This document shows positions 27,661-37,570 of a stretch of 64,000 nt of DNA, piece after piece. Position 1 is the stretch's first letter, and every line of letters begins with the position of its first letter. This DNA is from a bacterium EF100-94H03 bin56 (lineage in GTDB: Bacteria > Pseudomonadota > Alphaproteobacteria > SP197). The stretch lies in the NCBI GenBank assembly GCA_002238685.1, contig MPMV01000003.1, positions 1 to 64,000 of the forward strand. Reading direction: 5' to 3'. The notes under the pieces are model-generated. The model saw nothing but the letters and a program-made list of their open reading frames with translations. It was not told where the DNA came from and did not search any database. A program made the position numbers and the translations under genes.

Positions 27661-28977
27661 ATGACCTTGACGGGCAATGAAGATGTGCAGACCGAGTTTG
27701 CAGCCATGAGTCATGGGGCACTCAATCTGCAGGAGTTGAAAAATCGCAAACCCGAGGAGCTTCTTGCCTATGGCGAGGAACTCGGTATCGAGGGAGCGAG
27801 CGTCCTCAGAAAACAGGATCTCATGTTCGCCATTCTCAAGGAGATGGCGGAACAGGATGTGCCGATCAGCGGCCAGGGAGTGCTCGAGGTGCTGTCGGAC
27901 GGATTCGGTTTCCTGCGCAGCCCCGAAGCCAACTACCTTCCCGGTCCCGATGACATCTACGTCAGTCCCGGACAGATCAGACGGTTTTCACTCAAGACCG
28001 GCGACACGGTGGAAGGAACGATCCGGAGCCCCCGGGAGAACGAACGCTACTTCGCACTCGTCAAGCTCAGCCACATCAACTTCCAGGAACCCGAGACAAC
28101 ACGCCACAGGGTGCCTTTCGACAATCTCACACCGCTCTATCCCGAGGAAAAACTGAGCCTTGAGGTTCAGAATCCTACCAGGAAGGACCTGTCGACCCGG
28201 GTGATCGAGCTGATTTCCCCGCTCGGCAAGGGGCAGCGGGCCCTTCTGACGTCACCACCACGCGCCGGCAAGACCGTTCTCATGCAGAACATCGCTCATG
28301 CGATCGAAAGCAACCATCCGGAGGTCTACCTTCTCGTCCTGCTCATCGACGAGCGTCCTGAAGAGGTGACCGACATGCAGCGCCAGGTCAGGGGCGAGGT
28401 CATTGCCTCGACCTTCGATGAACCGGCCAGCCGGCATGTTGCCGTCTCCGAGATGGTGATCGAGAAGGCCAAGCGTCTCGTCGAACAGAAGCGCGACGTC
28501 GTGATCCTGCTGGATTCGATTACCCGCCTGGCACGGGCCTTCAACACGGTCGTGCCGTCCTCGGGCAAGGTGCTCACCGGTGGTGTCGACGCCAATGCCC
28601 TGCAGCGTCCGAAGCGGTTCTTCGGAGCGGCGCGCAACATCGAGGGTGGCGGCAGCCTGACCATCATTGCCACGGCGCTCATCGAGACCGGCAGCAGAAT
28701 GGATGAGGTCATCTTCGAGGAGTTCAAGGGTACCGGTAACTCCGAAATTGTCATGGATCGCAAGATTGCCGACAAGCGCATCTTCCCGGCCATCGATATC
28801 GGCAAGTCAGGCACCCGCAAGGAGGAACTCCTGGTTGGCCGGGCCGAGCTGGCCAAGATGTGGGTCCTGCGTCGCATACTCATGCCCATGGGTTCCGTGG
28901 ACGCCATGGAGTTCCTCATCGACAAGCTCAAGAGTACGAAGAACAACAACAATTTCTTCGACTCCATGAACACCTGA
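27661..28977 (+). CDS. rho: Transcription termination factor Rho
   Basis: Rho is the hexameric RNA-dependent ATPase that ends transcription. The 438-residue protein has the N-terminal [20 protein letters not shown] helix region, the RNA-binding cold-shock domain (GFGFLRSP), Walker A in [12 protein letters not shown] (about residues 198-209), [13 protein letters not shown], and SGTRKEELL in the C-terminal domain. The start may be ATG 27661 or 27706. Rho after hemE-hemH is a typical order near alphaproteobacterial origins. Confidence 0.96.
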   Translation: MTLTGNEDVQTEFAAMSHGALNLQELKNRKPEELLAYGEELGIEGASVLRKQDLMFAILKEMAEQDVPISGQGVLEVLSDGFGFLRSPEANYLPGPDDIYVSPGQIRRFSLKTGDTVEGTIRSPRENERYFALVKLSHINFQEPETTRHRVPFDNLTPLYPEEKLSLEVQNPTRKDLSTRVIELISPLGKGQRALLTSPPRAGKTVLMQNIAHAIESNHPEVYLLVLLIDERPEEVTDMQRQVRGEVIASTFDEPASRHVAVSEMVIEKAKRLVEQKRDVVILLDSITRLARAFNTVVPSSGKVLTGGVDANALQRPKRFFGAARNIEGGGSLTIIATALIETGSRMDEVIFEEFKGTGNSEIVMDRKIADKRIFPAIDIGKSGTRKEELLVGRAELAKMWVLRRILMPMGSVDAMEFLIDKLKSTKNNNNFFDSMNT

Positions 28978-29001
28978 TCCGTGTCTCTCCGAGACCCCTG
29001 A

Positions 29002-30558
29002 ATGACCATCAGGCGGGCGCTTCTCTCCGTCACCGACAAGACCGGTCTGGTCGATCTCGCCCGATTACTCGATTCCCGGGGTGTCGAACTCATATCGACC
29101 GGCGGCACCGCCGCGGCTCTCGCCGCCCAGGGCCTGCCCGTGACCCCCGTCAGCCAGGTCACGGGGTTTCCCGAGATCCTGGATGGCCGGGTCAAGACGC
29201 TCCATCCGGCCATCCACGGCGGAATCCTGGGTCGTCGGGATGCCGCGAATCACGCTCGCGAGATGTCCGAACATGGCATCAGGGGCATCGATCTCGTGGT
29301 GGTCAATCTCTATGCCTTCGAGGACGTGGTTGCCAAGGGCGCCGACTGGGACGGGACGATCGAGGCCATCGACATCGGCGGAGTGGCGCTTGTCCGGGCG
29401 GCGGCCAAGAACCACGCCTTCGTGACCGTGATGACCGATCCTGAAGACTACCCCGCCCTCGTTGATGAGATGGAACAGCGGGAAGACGCCACCTCCGCAG
29501 CCTTTCGCCTGCGGATGGCCGGCATCGCCTACCAGATGACGGCTGCCTACGATGCCGCCGTGGCAACACGGTTTCTGGGAGAATCGAACGAGACCTTTCC
29601 TCGCCGACTCACCATCTCGGGCAGGCTCGGCCGCCACTTGCGCTACGGAGAAAATCCTCATCAGGCCGCCGCCCTCTACCATGTCGGGAGCGGACAGCCG
29701 GGCGTGACGGCGGTACGCCAGGAAGGCGGCAAGGATCTTTCTTACAACAACCTCGCCGACGCCGCCGCCGCCCTGGAGGCCGTCACCGAGTTCGATCCTG
29801 GCCATGACGGACCCGCTGTCGTCATCGTCAAGCACACCAATCCCTGCGGAGCGGCACTCGGGGACTCTCTGGTCGATGCCTACCGCAAGGCGCTAGCCTG
29901 TGATCGGCTGAGCGCATTCGGCGGTGTGGTTGCGACCAACCAGCCCCTTGATCGCGAGACGGCGCAAGCCATCACCGGCATCTTCACGGAAGTGGTCGTT
30001 GCACCCGACGCCAGCCGTGCGGCGCGCGACATCCTGGGAAAGAGGAAGTCTCCGAGACTGCTTCTTGCCGGTGGTCCGCCATCGCAAGCGGGCTCCCTGA
30101 CGATCCGGTCTGCAGGTTCATCGCTCCTGGCACAGGTCCCCGACCGGCACCGCCTGACAACCGGTGACATGAAGGTCGTGACCAGGCGCCGGCCGGACGC
30201 CAGTGAACTTGATGACATGCTGTTTGCCTTCCGAGTCGTCAAGCACGTGCGCTCCAACGCCATCGTCTATGCCCGGAACGGACAGACGCTGGGGATCGGG
30301 GCGGGACAGATGAGTCGTGTCGACAGCGCCATGATCGCCCGCCAGAAGGCCGGCCGATCCGGACTCCCGATCGCCGGATCGGTGGTCGCTTCGGATGCTT
30401 TCTTTCCCTTTGCCGATGGCCTTCTCGAGGCCGCCGAAGGCGGGGCGACGGCCGTCATTCAGCCAGGCGGCAGTGTGCGGGACGAGGAGGTGATCGCCGC
30501 TGCGGATGCGCATGACATGGCCATGGTGATGACGGGCGTGCGTCACTTCCGCCACTGA
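29002..30558 (+). CDS. purH: Bifunctional AICAR transformylase/IMP cyclohydrolase
   Basis: PurH performs the last two steps of IMP synthesis. The N-terminal cyclohydrolase half shows [22 protein letters not shown] and [13 protein letters not shown]. The transformylase half has KHTNPCGAA and ends with [10 protein letters not shown]. The 518-residue length is normal. It follows rho by 24 bases and its stop is directly adjacent to that of the convergent GST gene. Confidence 0.96.
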   Translation: MTIRRALLSVTDKTGLVDLARLLDSRGVELISTGGTAAALAAQGLPVTPVSQVTGFPEILDGRVKTLHPAIHGGILGRRDAANHAREMSEHGIRGIDLVVVNLYAFEDVVAKGADWDGTIEAIDIGGVALVRAAAKNHAFVTVMTDPEDYPALVDEMEQREDATSAAFRLRMAGIAYQMTAAYDAAVATRFLGESNETFPRRLTISGRLGRHLRYGENPHQAAALYHVGSGQPGVTAVRQEGGKDLSYNNLADAAAALEAVTEFDPGHDGPAVVIVKHTNPCGAALGDSLVDAYRKALACDRLSAFGGVVATNQPLDRETAQAITGIFTEVVVAPDASRAARDILGKRKSPRLLLAGGPPSQAGSLTIRSAGSSLLAQVPDRHRLTTGDMKVVTRRRPDASELDDMLFAFRVVKHVRSNAIVYARNGQTLGIGAGQMSRVDSAMIARQKAGRSGLPIAGSVVASDAFFPFADGLLEAAEGGATAVIQPGGSVRDEEVIAAADAHDMAMVMTGVRHFRH

Positions 30559-31263
30559 TCACGTCTGCCAGCGACGGGCGGTTGCTGCGGTCTGGTTGAA
30601 GAGAATGTCGCGCTCCTCCTTCGACGGCGCGGCGGAACGCCGGAACTCCTTGCCGAGATCAACGGCCCGCTGCACCGCCGGGCGCTCCTTGACCCGCTGC
30701 CGCCAGTCCCGAACGTTGGGGACATCATCGAGGCTTGCCGTGAGCGGCCTTGCGATCAGAACCCATGGCCAGCAGATCATGTCGGCGATCGAATAGGATT
30801 CTCCGACCAGCCATGTGCGCCCGGCAAGGCGGCGTTCCAGAACACCCAGACAGCGGTCGTATTCACGTGCGTAGCGTTCGCGGGCATAGGGCTGGTCATC
30901 GGGCGCGTAGTTGACGAAGTGGGAAAGCTGACCTGCCATGGGTCCCTGGTTGCCCACCTGCCAGAACAGCCATTCAAGGGTTTCCTTCTCGCCGACGGAA
31001 TCGCTGGCGATAAAGCGCCCGTACTTGCGGGCGAGATGGAGCATGATGGCGCCCGATTCAAAGACAGGCAGCGGCGCTCCCGGATGATCGTGATCAACGA
31101 TGGCGGGAATGCGGTTGTTCGGGCTTGCCTCGAGGAAGTCGGGCGCGAACTGTTCGCCCCTTGAAATGTCGACAGGGATCAGCGTGTAGGTCGCCCCGAG
31201 CTCCTCGAGGAGGATGGCGACCTTCCAGCCATTGGGTGTGGGCCAATAATAGAAGTCGATCAT
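30559..31263 (-). CDS. Glutathione S-transferase, YfcG/YghU-like
   Basis: The 234-residue protein has an N-terminal thioredoxin-fold GST domain (YYWPTPNGWKVAILLEE, with SPNNRIPAIVD as the cis-proline region) and a helical C-terminal domain with SIADMICWPW. TPNGWK near the start is the pattern of disulfide-bond-type GSTs such as YfcG and YghU. Substrate is unknown. It is three bases downstream of the CoA-transferase gene and probably in the same operon. Confidence 0.88.
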   Translation of the reverse strand: MIDFYYWPTPNGWKVAILLEELGATYTLIPVDISRGEQFAPDFLEASPNNRIPAIVDHDHPGAPLPVFESGAIMLHLARKYGRFIASDSVGEKETLEWLFWQVGNQGPMAGQLSHFVNYAPDDQPYARERYAREYDRCLGVLERRLAGRTWLVGESYSIADMICWPWVLIARPLTASLDDVPNVRDWRQRVKERPAVQRAVDLGKEFRRSAAPSKEERDILFNQTAATARRWQT

Positions 31264-31266
31264 CGT

Positions 31267-32457
31267 TCAGTTCCCGAACACCCCGGCGCGGCGCAGCGTG
31301 GCAATGGTTCCGGAGTCGTAGCCGGCCTCCTTGAGGATCTCGTCCGTGTTCTCGCCGAGCTGCGCACCGGACTCGCGCAACTCGAAATCGGTCTTCGAGA
31401 ACCGCGCGGCGGGACGGGCCTGGCGTATCCTGCCGACGAGGGGATGATCGTGTTCGGTCACGATGCCGTTGGCGACGATCTGGGGGTGACGGATCATGTC
31501 GTTGCGGGTGAGCACGGGGGCACAGGGGACATCCTCGGCCTCGAGCCGTTCCAGCCATTCGGCGCTGGTGGCGGTCTTCAGGACCTCCTGGGTCAGCTCG
31601 AGCCTTGCGTCGATGTGACGCTGGCGTCCTGCCGGCGTGCGAAAGCGCTCGTCGTCAAGCCACTCGGGCCTCTTCAGGGCGCGCGTGAGCGCTTCCCATT
31701 CCTTGTCCTGCTGGACTGCCACCGATATGTAGCCGTCGCGCGTCTCGTAGATGAGATCGATGAAACTCTGGGCATGCTGCTGGCGGATCTGGTGATCGAC
31801 CATGGTCTGGGTTTCCATGTCCGATCCCCACAGGAAGGCGATGACCGAATCAAGCATGGAGACGTGGATCGCCTGGCCCTCTCCGGTTCTCTCCCGGTTG
31901 AAGAGTGCCGCCGTGATCGCCTGGGCGGCGACGATACCGGTGAGCTTGTCCGGGATGATGGTCCGCACCAGGCGCGGCCGCGCCTCGTCTGATCCGGCCT
32001 GCACGGTTGTCAGCCCGGAAAGGGCCTGCACAAGGGGATCATAGACCGGCTTTGCCGCATAGGGGCCGGTGGTGCCAAATCCCGAGATCGATACGTGAAT
32101 GATGGCAGGCGCATGTTTCCTCACGTCGTCCTCGCCAACCCCGATGCGCTCCGCAACTCCGGGCCGGAAGTTCTGGACCAGGACATCGCTGCCCGCGACA
32201 AGGCGCATCAGTACTTCGAGGCCCTGAGAGTGCTTGAGATCGATGGCGATCGATCGCTTGTTTCGGTTGTTGTTGAGATAGGACGATGCGAGACCGTGTT
32301 CGTTGGCCGACACGCCGCGCGTCGTATCTCCACCGCGGACGGGGTTCTCGACCTTGAGGACATCGGCGCCCTGATCGGCGAGCAGCATGGTGGCGGAAGG
32401 TCCCGACACCATGCCGGTCAGATCAATGATGCGCACCCCGTGCAATGCACCTGACAT
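31267..32457 (-). CDS. Class III CoA-transferase (CaiB/BaiF family)
   Basis: These enzymes move CoA between carboxylic acids. The protein starts LHGVRIIDLTGMVSGP, then LLADQGADVLKVENP, SYLNNNRNKRSI and QNFRPGVAERIG, all family hallmarks. The expected catalytic Asp appears in VSMLDSVIAF. I place the start at ATG 32457, giving 396 residues; ATG 32490 would add 11 residues. The acid substrate is not deducible. Confidence 0.88.
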   Translation of the reverse strand: MSGALHGVRIIDLTGMVSGPSATMLLADQGADVLKVENPVRGGDTTRGVSANEHGLASSYLNNNRNKRSIAIDLKHSQGLEVLMRLVAGSDVLVQNFRPGVAERIGVGEDDVRKHAPAIIHVSISGFGTTGPYAAKPVYDPLVQALSGLTTVQAGSDEARPRLVRTIIPDKLTGIVAAQAITAALFNRERTGEGQAIHVSMLDSVIAFLWGSDMETQTMVDHQIRQQHAQSFIDLIYETRDGYISVAVQQDKEWEALTRALKRPEWLDDERFRTPAGRQRHIDARLELTQEVLKTATSAEWLERLEAEDVPCAPVLTRNDMIRHPQIVANGIVTEHDHPLVGRIRQARPAARFSKTDFELRESGAQLGENTDEILKEAGYDSGTIATLRRAGVFGN

Positions 32458-32600
32458 GGTTCCCAGAGCCTCTGTCTGACAAGGGGACATGCCATGGAGT
32501 GCGTCAACAGGACAAGCCCGGGATCAGGTCTCTATCAACTTGCAATTGTTCCCGAGGAACACGACGCTGGCGACGGACAGCGCGATGAGGATGATGTCCC

Positions 32601-33674
32601 ATGAGCAACACTGGTTATCCGGACTGGGAGACCTTCATGGCGACGAGTTTCGCCGGAAGGAGGGAGTTCCCGCTTGTCGCGCCGGAGACGCCCTCGTTCA
32701 TGTCGCGTCCCGTCGCGACGACGCCGGAGGATCTTGAAGGTGCGGACGTCGTCATCATCGGTGCGCCATATGTCGCTGCCGAGGATGGCCAGTATGCCGG
32801 TGTCGCCATGGAGGAGTGGATCGAGGCACCCAAGCGGGTCCGACAGCAGTCGGCGCGCTACCCGGGCGGCTACATCCAGGATTTCGACCTGGAGCTCTTC
32901 GATCACATCACCATGGTCGACTACGGTGATGCGCCCATTCCCCCGGAGGTCATGAACGACCAGACGCCGGAACGCATCCTTGCCGCGCAGGAGGCCGTGG
33001 AGGCGAAATGCCGGGACGCCCTGCGTGCCGGCGCGGTTCCGGTGGTGATCGGGCAGAACAGCCCCTGCGGCAGCTTTGCCATCGCCAAGGCCTGCGCCGA
33101 ACACACGCGGGGAGCGGTGGGGTGTGTCAGTCTCGACACACACTGGGATGCCCAGCCCCTCGACTACCTGACCGGCGATCCGCGAATTGCAGGAGCAGCT
33201 TCGTGGAAACACAAGATGTACGAGTTTCTCGACAACATGCATCCACGCAATCTTGTCGAGATCGGCGAACGCGGCATGCTGGAGACAAGCGACACCGTTC
33301 GCCGCTATCTTGATGACGGCGCCCGCTTCATCTCCTCGTGGGAACTGCGCACAAGCCTGGGGATCGAGGGATGTGTCCGGGAGCTTGACCGCGCCTGGGA
33401 CGGGACCCGGGGCGTGTACGCCCACTTTGACATGGATGTCATGGGCGGCGCCGGCCCGGCGCCCGGAGACATCCTCGGCGAACTGGTGGAACCCATCGCC
33501 ATGACCGACTACGAGATCATACGCATTTCCCACGAAATCGGCCGGCGCGGTGTGACAGGTTTCAGCTTCATCTGCATTCCGCCAGGCTCGGCCGCCGTCT
33601 ACCGGGTCATCGTCTACGTCATTGTCTACCTGGCTGCGGGTCTTGCCCTGCGCAAGCTGGGACGAGGTGCGTGA
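32601..33674 (+). CDS. Arginase/agmatinase-fold protein with altered metal site
   Basis: The fold is that of ureohydrolases, which split guanidino compounds using two manganese ions. D179, H181 and D183 of SLDTHWDA and D277 and D279 of HFDMDV are kept. The usual GGDH is GQNS (151-154), so one histidine ligand is missing. The DP after FDxDxx is also absent. The C-terminus ends in a hydrophobic segment (about residues 333-350). The protein may be a divergent enzyme on an unusual substrate or may have lost activity. It lies one base upstream of a nucleobase-type permease gene, suggesting a shared pathway for a nitrogen-rich compound. Confidence 0.75.
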   Translation: MSNTGYPDWETFMATSFAGRREFPLVAPETPSFMSRPVATTPEDLEGADVVIIGAPYVAAEDGQYAGVAMEEWIEAPKRVRQQSARYPGGYIQDFDLELFDHITMVDYGDAPIPPEVMNDQTPERILAAQEAVEAKCRDALRAGAVPVVIGQNSPCGSFAIAKACAEHTRGAVGCVSLDTHWDAQPLDYLTGDPRIAGAASWKHKMYEFLDNMHPRNLVEIGERGMLETSDTVRRYLDDGARFISSWELRTSLGIEGCVRELDRAWDGTRGVYAHFDMDVMGGAGPAPGDILGELVEPIAMTDYEIIRISHEIGRRGVTGFSFICIPPGSAAVYRVIVYVIVYLAAGLALRKLGRGA

Positions 33675-33675
33675 C

Positions 33676-35436
33676 ATGAGCGAAGCACGTAGCACCCAGG
33701 TTCGTTTCGAACCCGACGACAGGCCGCCGCTCTACCTGACGATCGGCCTTGGAACCCAGTTCGCGATCCTCGCGGTCACCGGCATCGTCCTGACGCCGGC
33801 AATCGTGGTTAGGGCTGGCGGGGGCAGCGAAGCCTTTCTTGTCTGGGCCGCCTTTGCCGCCCTCGTCGTGAGTGGCCTGACAACCATTCTCCAGGCCCGC
33901 AGGATCGGGCCTTTCGGCGCCGGCTACATTCTCATCATGGGAACCTCCGGCGCCTTCATTGCCGTGTGTGTCACCGCTCTTGCTGAAGGTGGACCGGGCA
34001 TGCTGGCGACACTCGTCTTCCTGTCATCCCTGGTCCAGTTCTCGCTGGCCAGACGTCTGTCGATCCTGCGCCGGATCCTGACACCGGCGGTGACAGGCAC
34101 GGTCATCATGATGATTCCGGTGACCGTCATGCCCATCGTGTTCGACATGCTGGCGGCCGTTCCTGACGATGTGGAGCCGATGGCCTCCCCGCTGGTGGCA
34201 GGCTTGACGCTCGCCATCATCCTTGGCATTGCCTTTGGCGCACGGTCCACCCTGCGCTTGTGGGCGCCCATCATCGGAATTTTCGTTGGTTGCAGCGTCG
34301 CCTCATGGTTTGGTCTCTACGACACGGCACGGATTGCCGCAGCGGGCTGGATCGGCATACCGGACGGAGGCTGGCCGGGGTTCAATCTTGATTTCGGACC
34401 GACGTTCTGGATTCTGCTGCCGGCCTTCATCTTTGTGACCTATGTCGGTGCCATCGAGACCGTGGGTGATTCCGTCGCCATCCAGTCGGTTTCGTGGAAG
34501 CACCGGCGCGCCATCGACTACAAGGTGGTTCAGGGTGCCGTTTCGGCCGACGGGGTGGGCAACTTCCTTTCAGGACTCGCCGGGACGGTTCCCAACACGA
34601 CCTACTCAACGAGCATCGCGGTCGTCGAATTGACCGGCATTGCGGCGCGCAGGGTCGGGGTCTGTGTCGGCCTGGTCTTCCTGATCGCTGCCTTTGTGCC
34701 CAAGTTTGCAGCCCTCGTGCTGGCGATTCCGGCGCCGGTGGCGGCCGCCTACCTGATCGTTCTTCTCGGCCTTCTCTTTGTCGCCGGCATGCGCCTCGTG
34801 ATCGGCGACGGCATGGATTATCGCAAGAGTCTGATGGTCGGCACTGCTTTCTGGATCGGTGCCGGTTTTCAGCACGGTGTCATCTTTCCGGACCTTCTGG
34901 GACCCTGGATGGGCAGTCTTGTCGGCAATGGCATGACGGCCGGGGGTGTCACGGCTGTTGTGCTGACGGTCTGTCTCAACCTGATGTCGCCGAAAAGCGC
35001 GGTCCTGAAGACGAGACCGGGTGCCGGCACGGCCCGGGAGATATCCGATTTCCTCGGGAAGGTCGGCTCGAAGTACGGCTGGAACGAGACACAGACCGAC
35101 CGTCTCATCCTGGTTGGCGACGAGATGGCTGCGACCCTGCTGGCTGCCGACGACGACGGCCAGGAAAGGCGGCTTGTGGTCAAGGCTCGCAGCGAGGGCT
35201 CGTCCATCGAGCTCGAGTTCATCACGTCAGGAAGCGATGGCAACGTCGAGGACGAGATCATGTTGCTGGGCGAACAGCCTGACAGGACCATGGTCGAAAA
35301 AGAACTGTCCCTGCGGTTGCTGCGGCACTACGCCTCGTCGGTCCACCACCAGAGCTTCACCAACGCCGACATCCTGACCGCGCGTGTTGAGCGTCCGGAA
35401 CAGGGGACAGCCGAGTCACGGCCTTCCATCGAGTGA
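33676..35436 (+). CDS. NCS2-family nucleobase permease with C-terminal GHKL-like domain
   Basis: The first 440 or so residues form a uracil/xanthine-type (NCS2) permease with many membrane helices, including a YVGAIETVGDS segment and VPNTTYSTS, where the family carries substrate-binding residues. About 130 residues follow (roughly 452-570) that are soluble and resemble a RsbW-like GHKL fold: VGDEMAATLL fits a weak N-box, and ELSLRLLRHYASSVHHQ a terminal helix. Glycine-rich ATP-binding boxes are not clear, so nucleotide binding is doubtful. It lies in an apparent operon with the arginase-fold gene and a Rieske oxygenase. Confidence 0.78.
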   Translation: MSEARSTQVRFEPDDRPPLYLTIGLGTQFAILAVTGIVLTPAIVVRAGGGSEAFLVWAAFAALVVSGLTTILQARRIGPFGAGYILIMGTSGAFIAVCVTALAEGGPGMLATLVFLSSLVQFSLARRLSILRRILTPAVTGTVIMMIPVTVMPIVFDMLAAVPDDVEPMASPLVAGLTLAIILGIAFGARSTLRLWAPIIGIFVGCSVASWFGLYDTARIAAAGWIGIPDGGWPGFNLDFGPTFWILLPAFIFVTYVGAIETVGDSVAIQSVSWKHRRAIDYKVVQGAVSADGVGNFLSGLAGTVPNTTYSTSIAVVELTGIAARRVGVCVGLVFLIAAFVPKFAALVLAIPAPVAAAYLIVLLGLLFVAGMRLVIGDGMDYRKSLMVGTAFWIGAGFQHGVIFPDLLGPWMGSLVGNGMTAGGVTAVVLTVCLNLMSPKSAVLKTRPGAGTAREISDFLGKVGSKYGWNETQTDRLILVGDEMAATLLAADDDGQERRLVVKARSEGSSIELEFITSGSDGNVEDEIMLLGEQPDRTMVEKELSLRLLRHYASSVHHQSFTNADILTARVERPEQGTAESRPSIE

Positions 35437-35486
35437 AGGCAATCCGTATCGGCACCTCTATCGGAGGCAGCAAGGGAGATTCAGGA

Positions 35487-36671
35487 ATGACCGTTCCCCT
35501 GAAACCGAACGAGGCACGGCAGTTGTTGCCGAAGCAGTGCTACTACTCCAGCACCTGGTTCGAACGGGAACACCAGGAATTGTTCAGCCGGTCCTGGACC
35601 TTTGCCTGCACGGTTCAGGACGTGCCGCATACCGGAGACTACAAGGCAGTTCAGATCAACCGTTATCCCATGATGATCGTGCGCGCGAAGGATGGTTCCC
35701 TGCGCGCCCATCACAACACGTGCCGACACCGGGGAACGCAGATCTTCGAGGAGGGGAAGGGCAACTGCCGCCACGGCATCGTCTGTCCCTATCATGCCTG
35801 GACCTACAACATCGATGACGGCAGCCTGCGCGGGCTGCCGAAGAAGGACCTCTGCTTTGCCGGCATGAACCTGGCGGACTGGCCGCTGCACGCCGGCAGT
35901 GTCGGCACCATCGGTGATCTCGTGTTCGTCAATCCGATGGCTCGACCCGACGAGGACTTCGATACCTGGATCGGCTCCATGCCGAAGACCCACATGTGGC
36001 CGCACTCACTGGAAGGACTGTCCGAGAAACGCCCGGTACGCTACGACATCCACTGCAACTGGAAGGTGTTTTGCGAGAACGCGATGGACGGCTATCACCT
36101 GAGCTATCTCCACGACAAGACTCTGATGGGTCCCGACGTGGAGGATCAGGACTGGGATGCGGTTCACCGTCACTGGGTCTCCATCGCCTTTGGAGAAAAT
36201 CCGTCCCGGGAGGATTCGCACCATGCCACCATACCCGGAACCTCGATGTCGGGGCGGCGCCCCGTCGTGTGGCAGTTCTTTCCCAATTCCGGGGTCCTGG
36301 CCACGTCCATTTTCTTTTCGGCCTACGTGATCGTTCCGGTAGACCCGGAGCGTTGCTACCTTGAACTGCGCACCTGGATGGCGCCCCGGGAGAAGGGCGG
36401 CGAGCCTAAGAAGGAGGGGCGCAGAAGCGGAACCAGCGGTCATGGCCACATCATGAAGGATGGCCGGCGCTACATTTCCATCGACGAACTGGGCTGCCAC
36501 GCCATGGAGGCCCTCGACTTTCAGATCGAGGACATGTGGGTCGTCGAGCAACAGCAGAAAGCCCTGCGTTCACCGATGATGAAGACCGGCGAACTGGCCG
36601 ACCACGGCGAAACCTCCCTGACCTTCTTCCAGGCCAACATTCTCGACCTGGTGCCACTCGACCCGCCCTGA
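35487..36671 (+). CDS. Rieske aromatic-ring/betaine-type oxygenase alpha subunit
   Basis: The Rieske centre is in CRHRGTQIF and CPYHAWTYNID, and the mononuclear iron site in CENAMDGYHLSYLH (about residues 195-208). The family includes ring-hydroxylating and N-demethylating oxygenases; the substrate is not clear. I prefer the ATG at 35487, preceded by GGGAG and a second AGGA, over an upstream GTG at 35433 that would add 18 weak residues. It follows the permease gene closely. No ferredoxin or reductase gene is adjacent. Confidence 0.85.
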   Translation: MTVPLKPNEARQLLPKQCYYSSTWFEREHQELFSRSWTFACTVQDVPHTGDYKAVQINRYPMMIVRAKDGSLRAHHNTCRHRGTQIFEEGKGNCRHGIVCPYHAWTYNIDDGSLRGLPKKDLCFAGMNLADWPLHAGSVGTIGDLVFVNPMARPDEDFDTWIGSMPKTHMWPHSLEGLSEKRPVRYDIHCNWKVFCENAMDGYHLSYLHDKTLMGPDVEDQDWDAVHRHWVSIAFGENPSREDSHHATIPGTSMSGRRPVVWQFFPNSGVLATSIFFSAYVIVPVDPERCYLELRTWMAPREKGGEPKKEGRRSGTSGHGHIMKDGRRYISIDELGCHAMEALDFQIEDMWVVEQQQKALRSPMMKTGELADHGETSLTFFQANILDLVPLDPP

Positions 36672-36675
36672 AGCG

Positions 36676-37458
36676 TCACGCGTCGCCAGCCTTTCGACGC
36701 AGTGGCCGGGCAAGCAGACGGGGCCCTCCTTCCCGCAGCACCCATCTGGATGCGGGCCGTCCGCGCCTGCTCTGCCCCGCCGCCTCCAGTGTCTCAGGAT
36801 GGTCATCAGACGGCTCCGAAAGGAAAGATGGCGCAGCAGCCTTCACCGGGTCCATCCGTTCGGCGGCCGCTGCGGGCGTAAATGCGCCGCTGTCGCGCAC
36901 GAATCTCTGGAAGTTTCCCGGATCGAGAGGGGTGTTCCAGATCGTTTCATAGACCTTGCGCAACCGCGCCACCGTGAAGGCCGGCGGACAGAATTGTGCG
37001 GCGATGGTCGTCGTTTCGAGTCCGGAGCGGACCTCTTTCACCGCATCGTCGACAATCCGGTTGTGGTCGAAGGCGAGGCGAAGACCACCGCTTTCGATTC
37101 TCGCCACGGGCACGAGATGAGCGGCTGCCGCGTCACCGCCGCCCCGGGGACGGGGCAGATCGGCGGTGATGGCCCAGAAGGCGACGGTCACAGTCCGCAT
37201 GCGCGGATCTCTCGCCGGATCGCCGTAGGCGGCGAGTTGTTCAAGGTGCCAGGCGCCGTCGGCCAGACCGGTTTCTTCCTCGAGTTCCCGGGCGGCGGCC
37301 ATGTCGAGATCTTCATCCGGTAGCACGAAGCCGCCCGGCAGGGCGAGATCCCCGCGATAGGGGTCACCGCCACGCTCGATCAGCAGAATCTTGAAGGTCT
37401 CATCCTGGATGGTGAAGAGCGCGATATCGACGGTGACGGCAAATGGCGGATAATCCAC
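36676..37458 (-). CDS. Nudix-domain transcriptional regulator (NrtR-like)
   Basis: NrtR-type proteins combine a Nudix domain that senses or hydrolyses ADP-ribose with a winged-helix DNA-binding domain and control NAD-related genes. Here a perfect Nudix box GX5EX7REUXEEXGU spans residues 43-65, so catalysis is possible. The winged-helix part (about 160-220) contains FTVARLRKVYETIWNTPLD, the usual wording of this family. A 35-residue Arg-rich tail follows. The gene is divergent from an ARPP-1 gene, with two identical-pattern palindromes between them, pointing to autoregulation and control of its neighbour. Confidence 0.85.
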   Translation of the reverse strand: MDYPPFAVTVDIALFTIQDETFKILLIERGGDPYRGDLALPGGFVLPDEDLDMAAARELEEETGLADGAWHLEQLAAYGDPARDPRMRTVTVAFWAITADLPRPRGGGDAAAAHLVPVARIESGGLRLAFDHNRIVDDAVKEVRSGLETTTIAAQFCPPAFTVARLRKVYETIWNTPLDPGNFQRFVRDSGAFTPAAAAERMDPVKAAAPSFLSEPSDDHPETLEAAGQSRRGRPASRWVLREGGPRLLARPLRRKAGDA

Positions 37459-37503
37459 GATATTTCCTCACTGGCTCATCCACAAAAGCATCGTGACAAG
37501 AAT

Positions 37504-37520
37504 ATTGTTGCAATGACAAT
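37504..37520. promoter_or_regulatory. Operator copy 1 (ATTGT-N7-ACAAT)
   Basis: The 17-base palindrome ATTGT TGCAATG ACAAT lies between the divergent Nudix regulator and ARPP-1 genes. It overlaps the proposed -35 element of the ARPP-1 promoter. A second copy of the same arms and spacing begins 32 bases further on, about three helical turns. Confidence 0.7.
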
Positions 37521-37537
37521 AATGACTCGCATATAAT
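37508..37537 (+). promoter_or_regulatory. Promoter of the ARPP-1 gene
   Basis: TTGCAA (37508-37513) and a perfect TATAAT (37532-37537) are separated by 18 bases, 33 bases upstream of the ARPP-1 start. Both elements are overlapped by the two palindromes, so a bound regulator would block RNA polymerase. Confidence 0.6.
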
Positions 37538-37552
37538 TGTCAGTGTCACAAT
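37536..37552. promoter_or_regulatory. Operator copy 2 (ATTGT-N7-ACAAT)
   Basis: The palindrome ATTGT CAGTGTC ACAAT repeats the arms of copy 1 with a different centre. It overlaps the end of the TATAAT element and lies 18 bases before the ARPP-1 ATG. Confidence 0.7.
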
Positions 37553-37570
37553 AAACCAAGGGAGGCCAGC

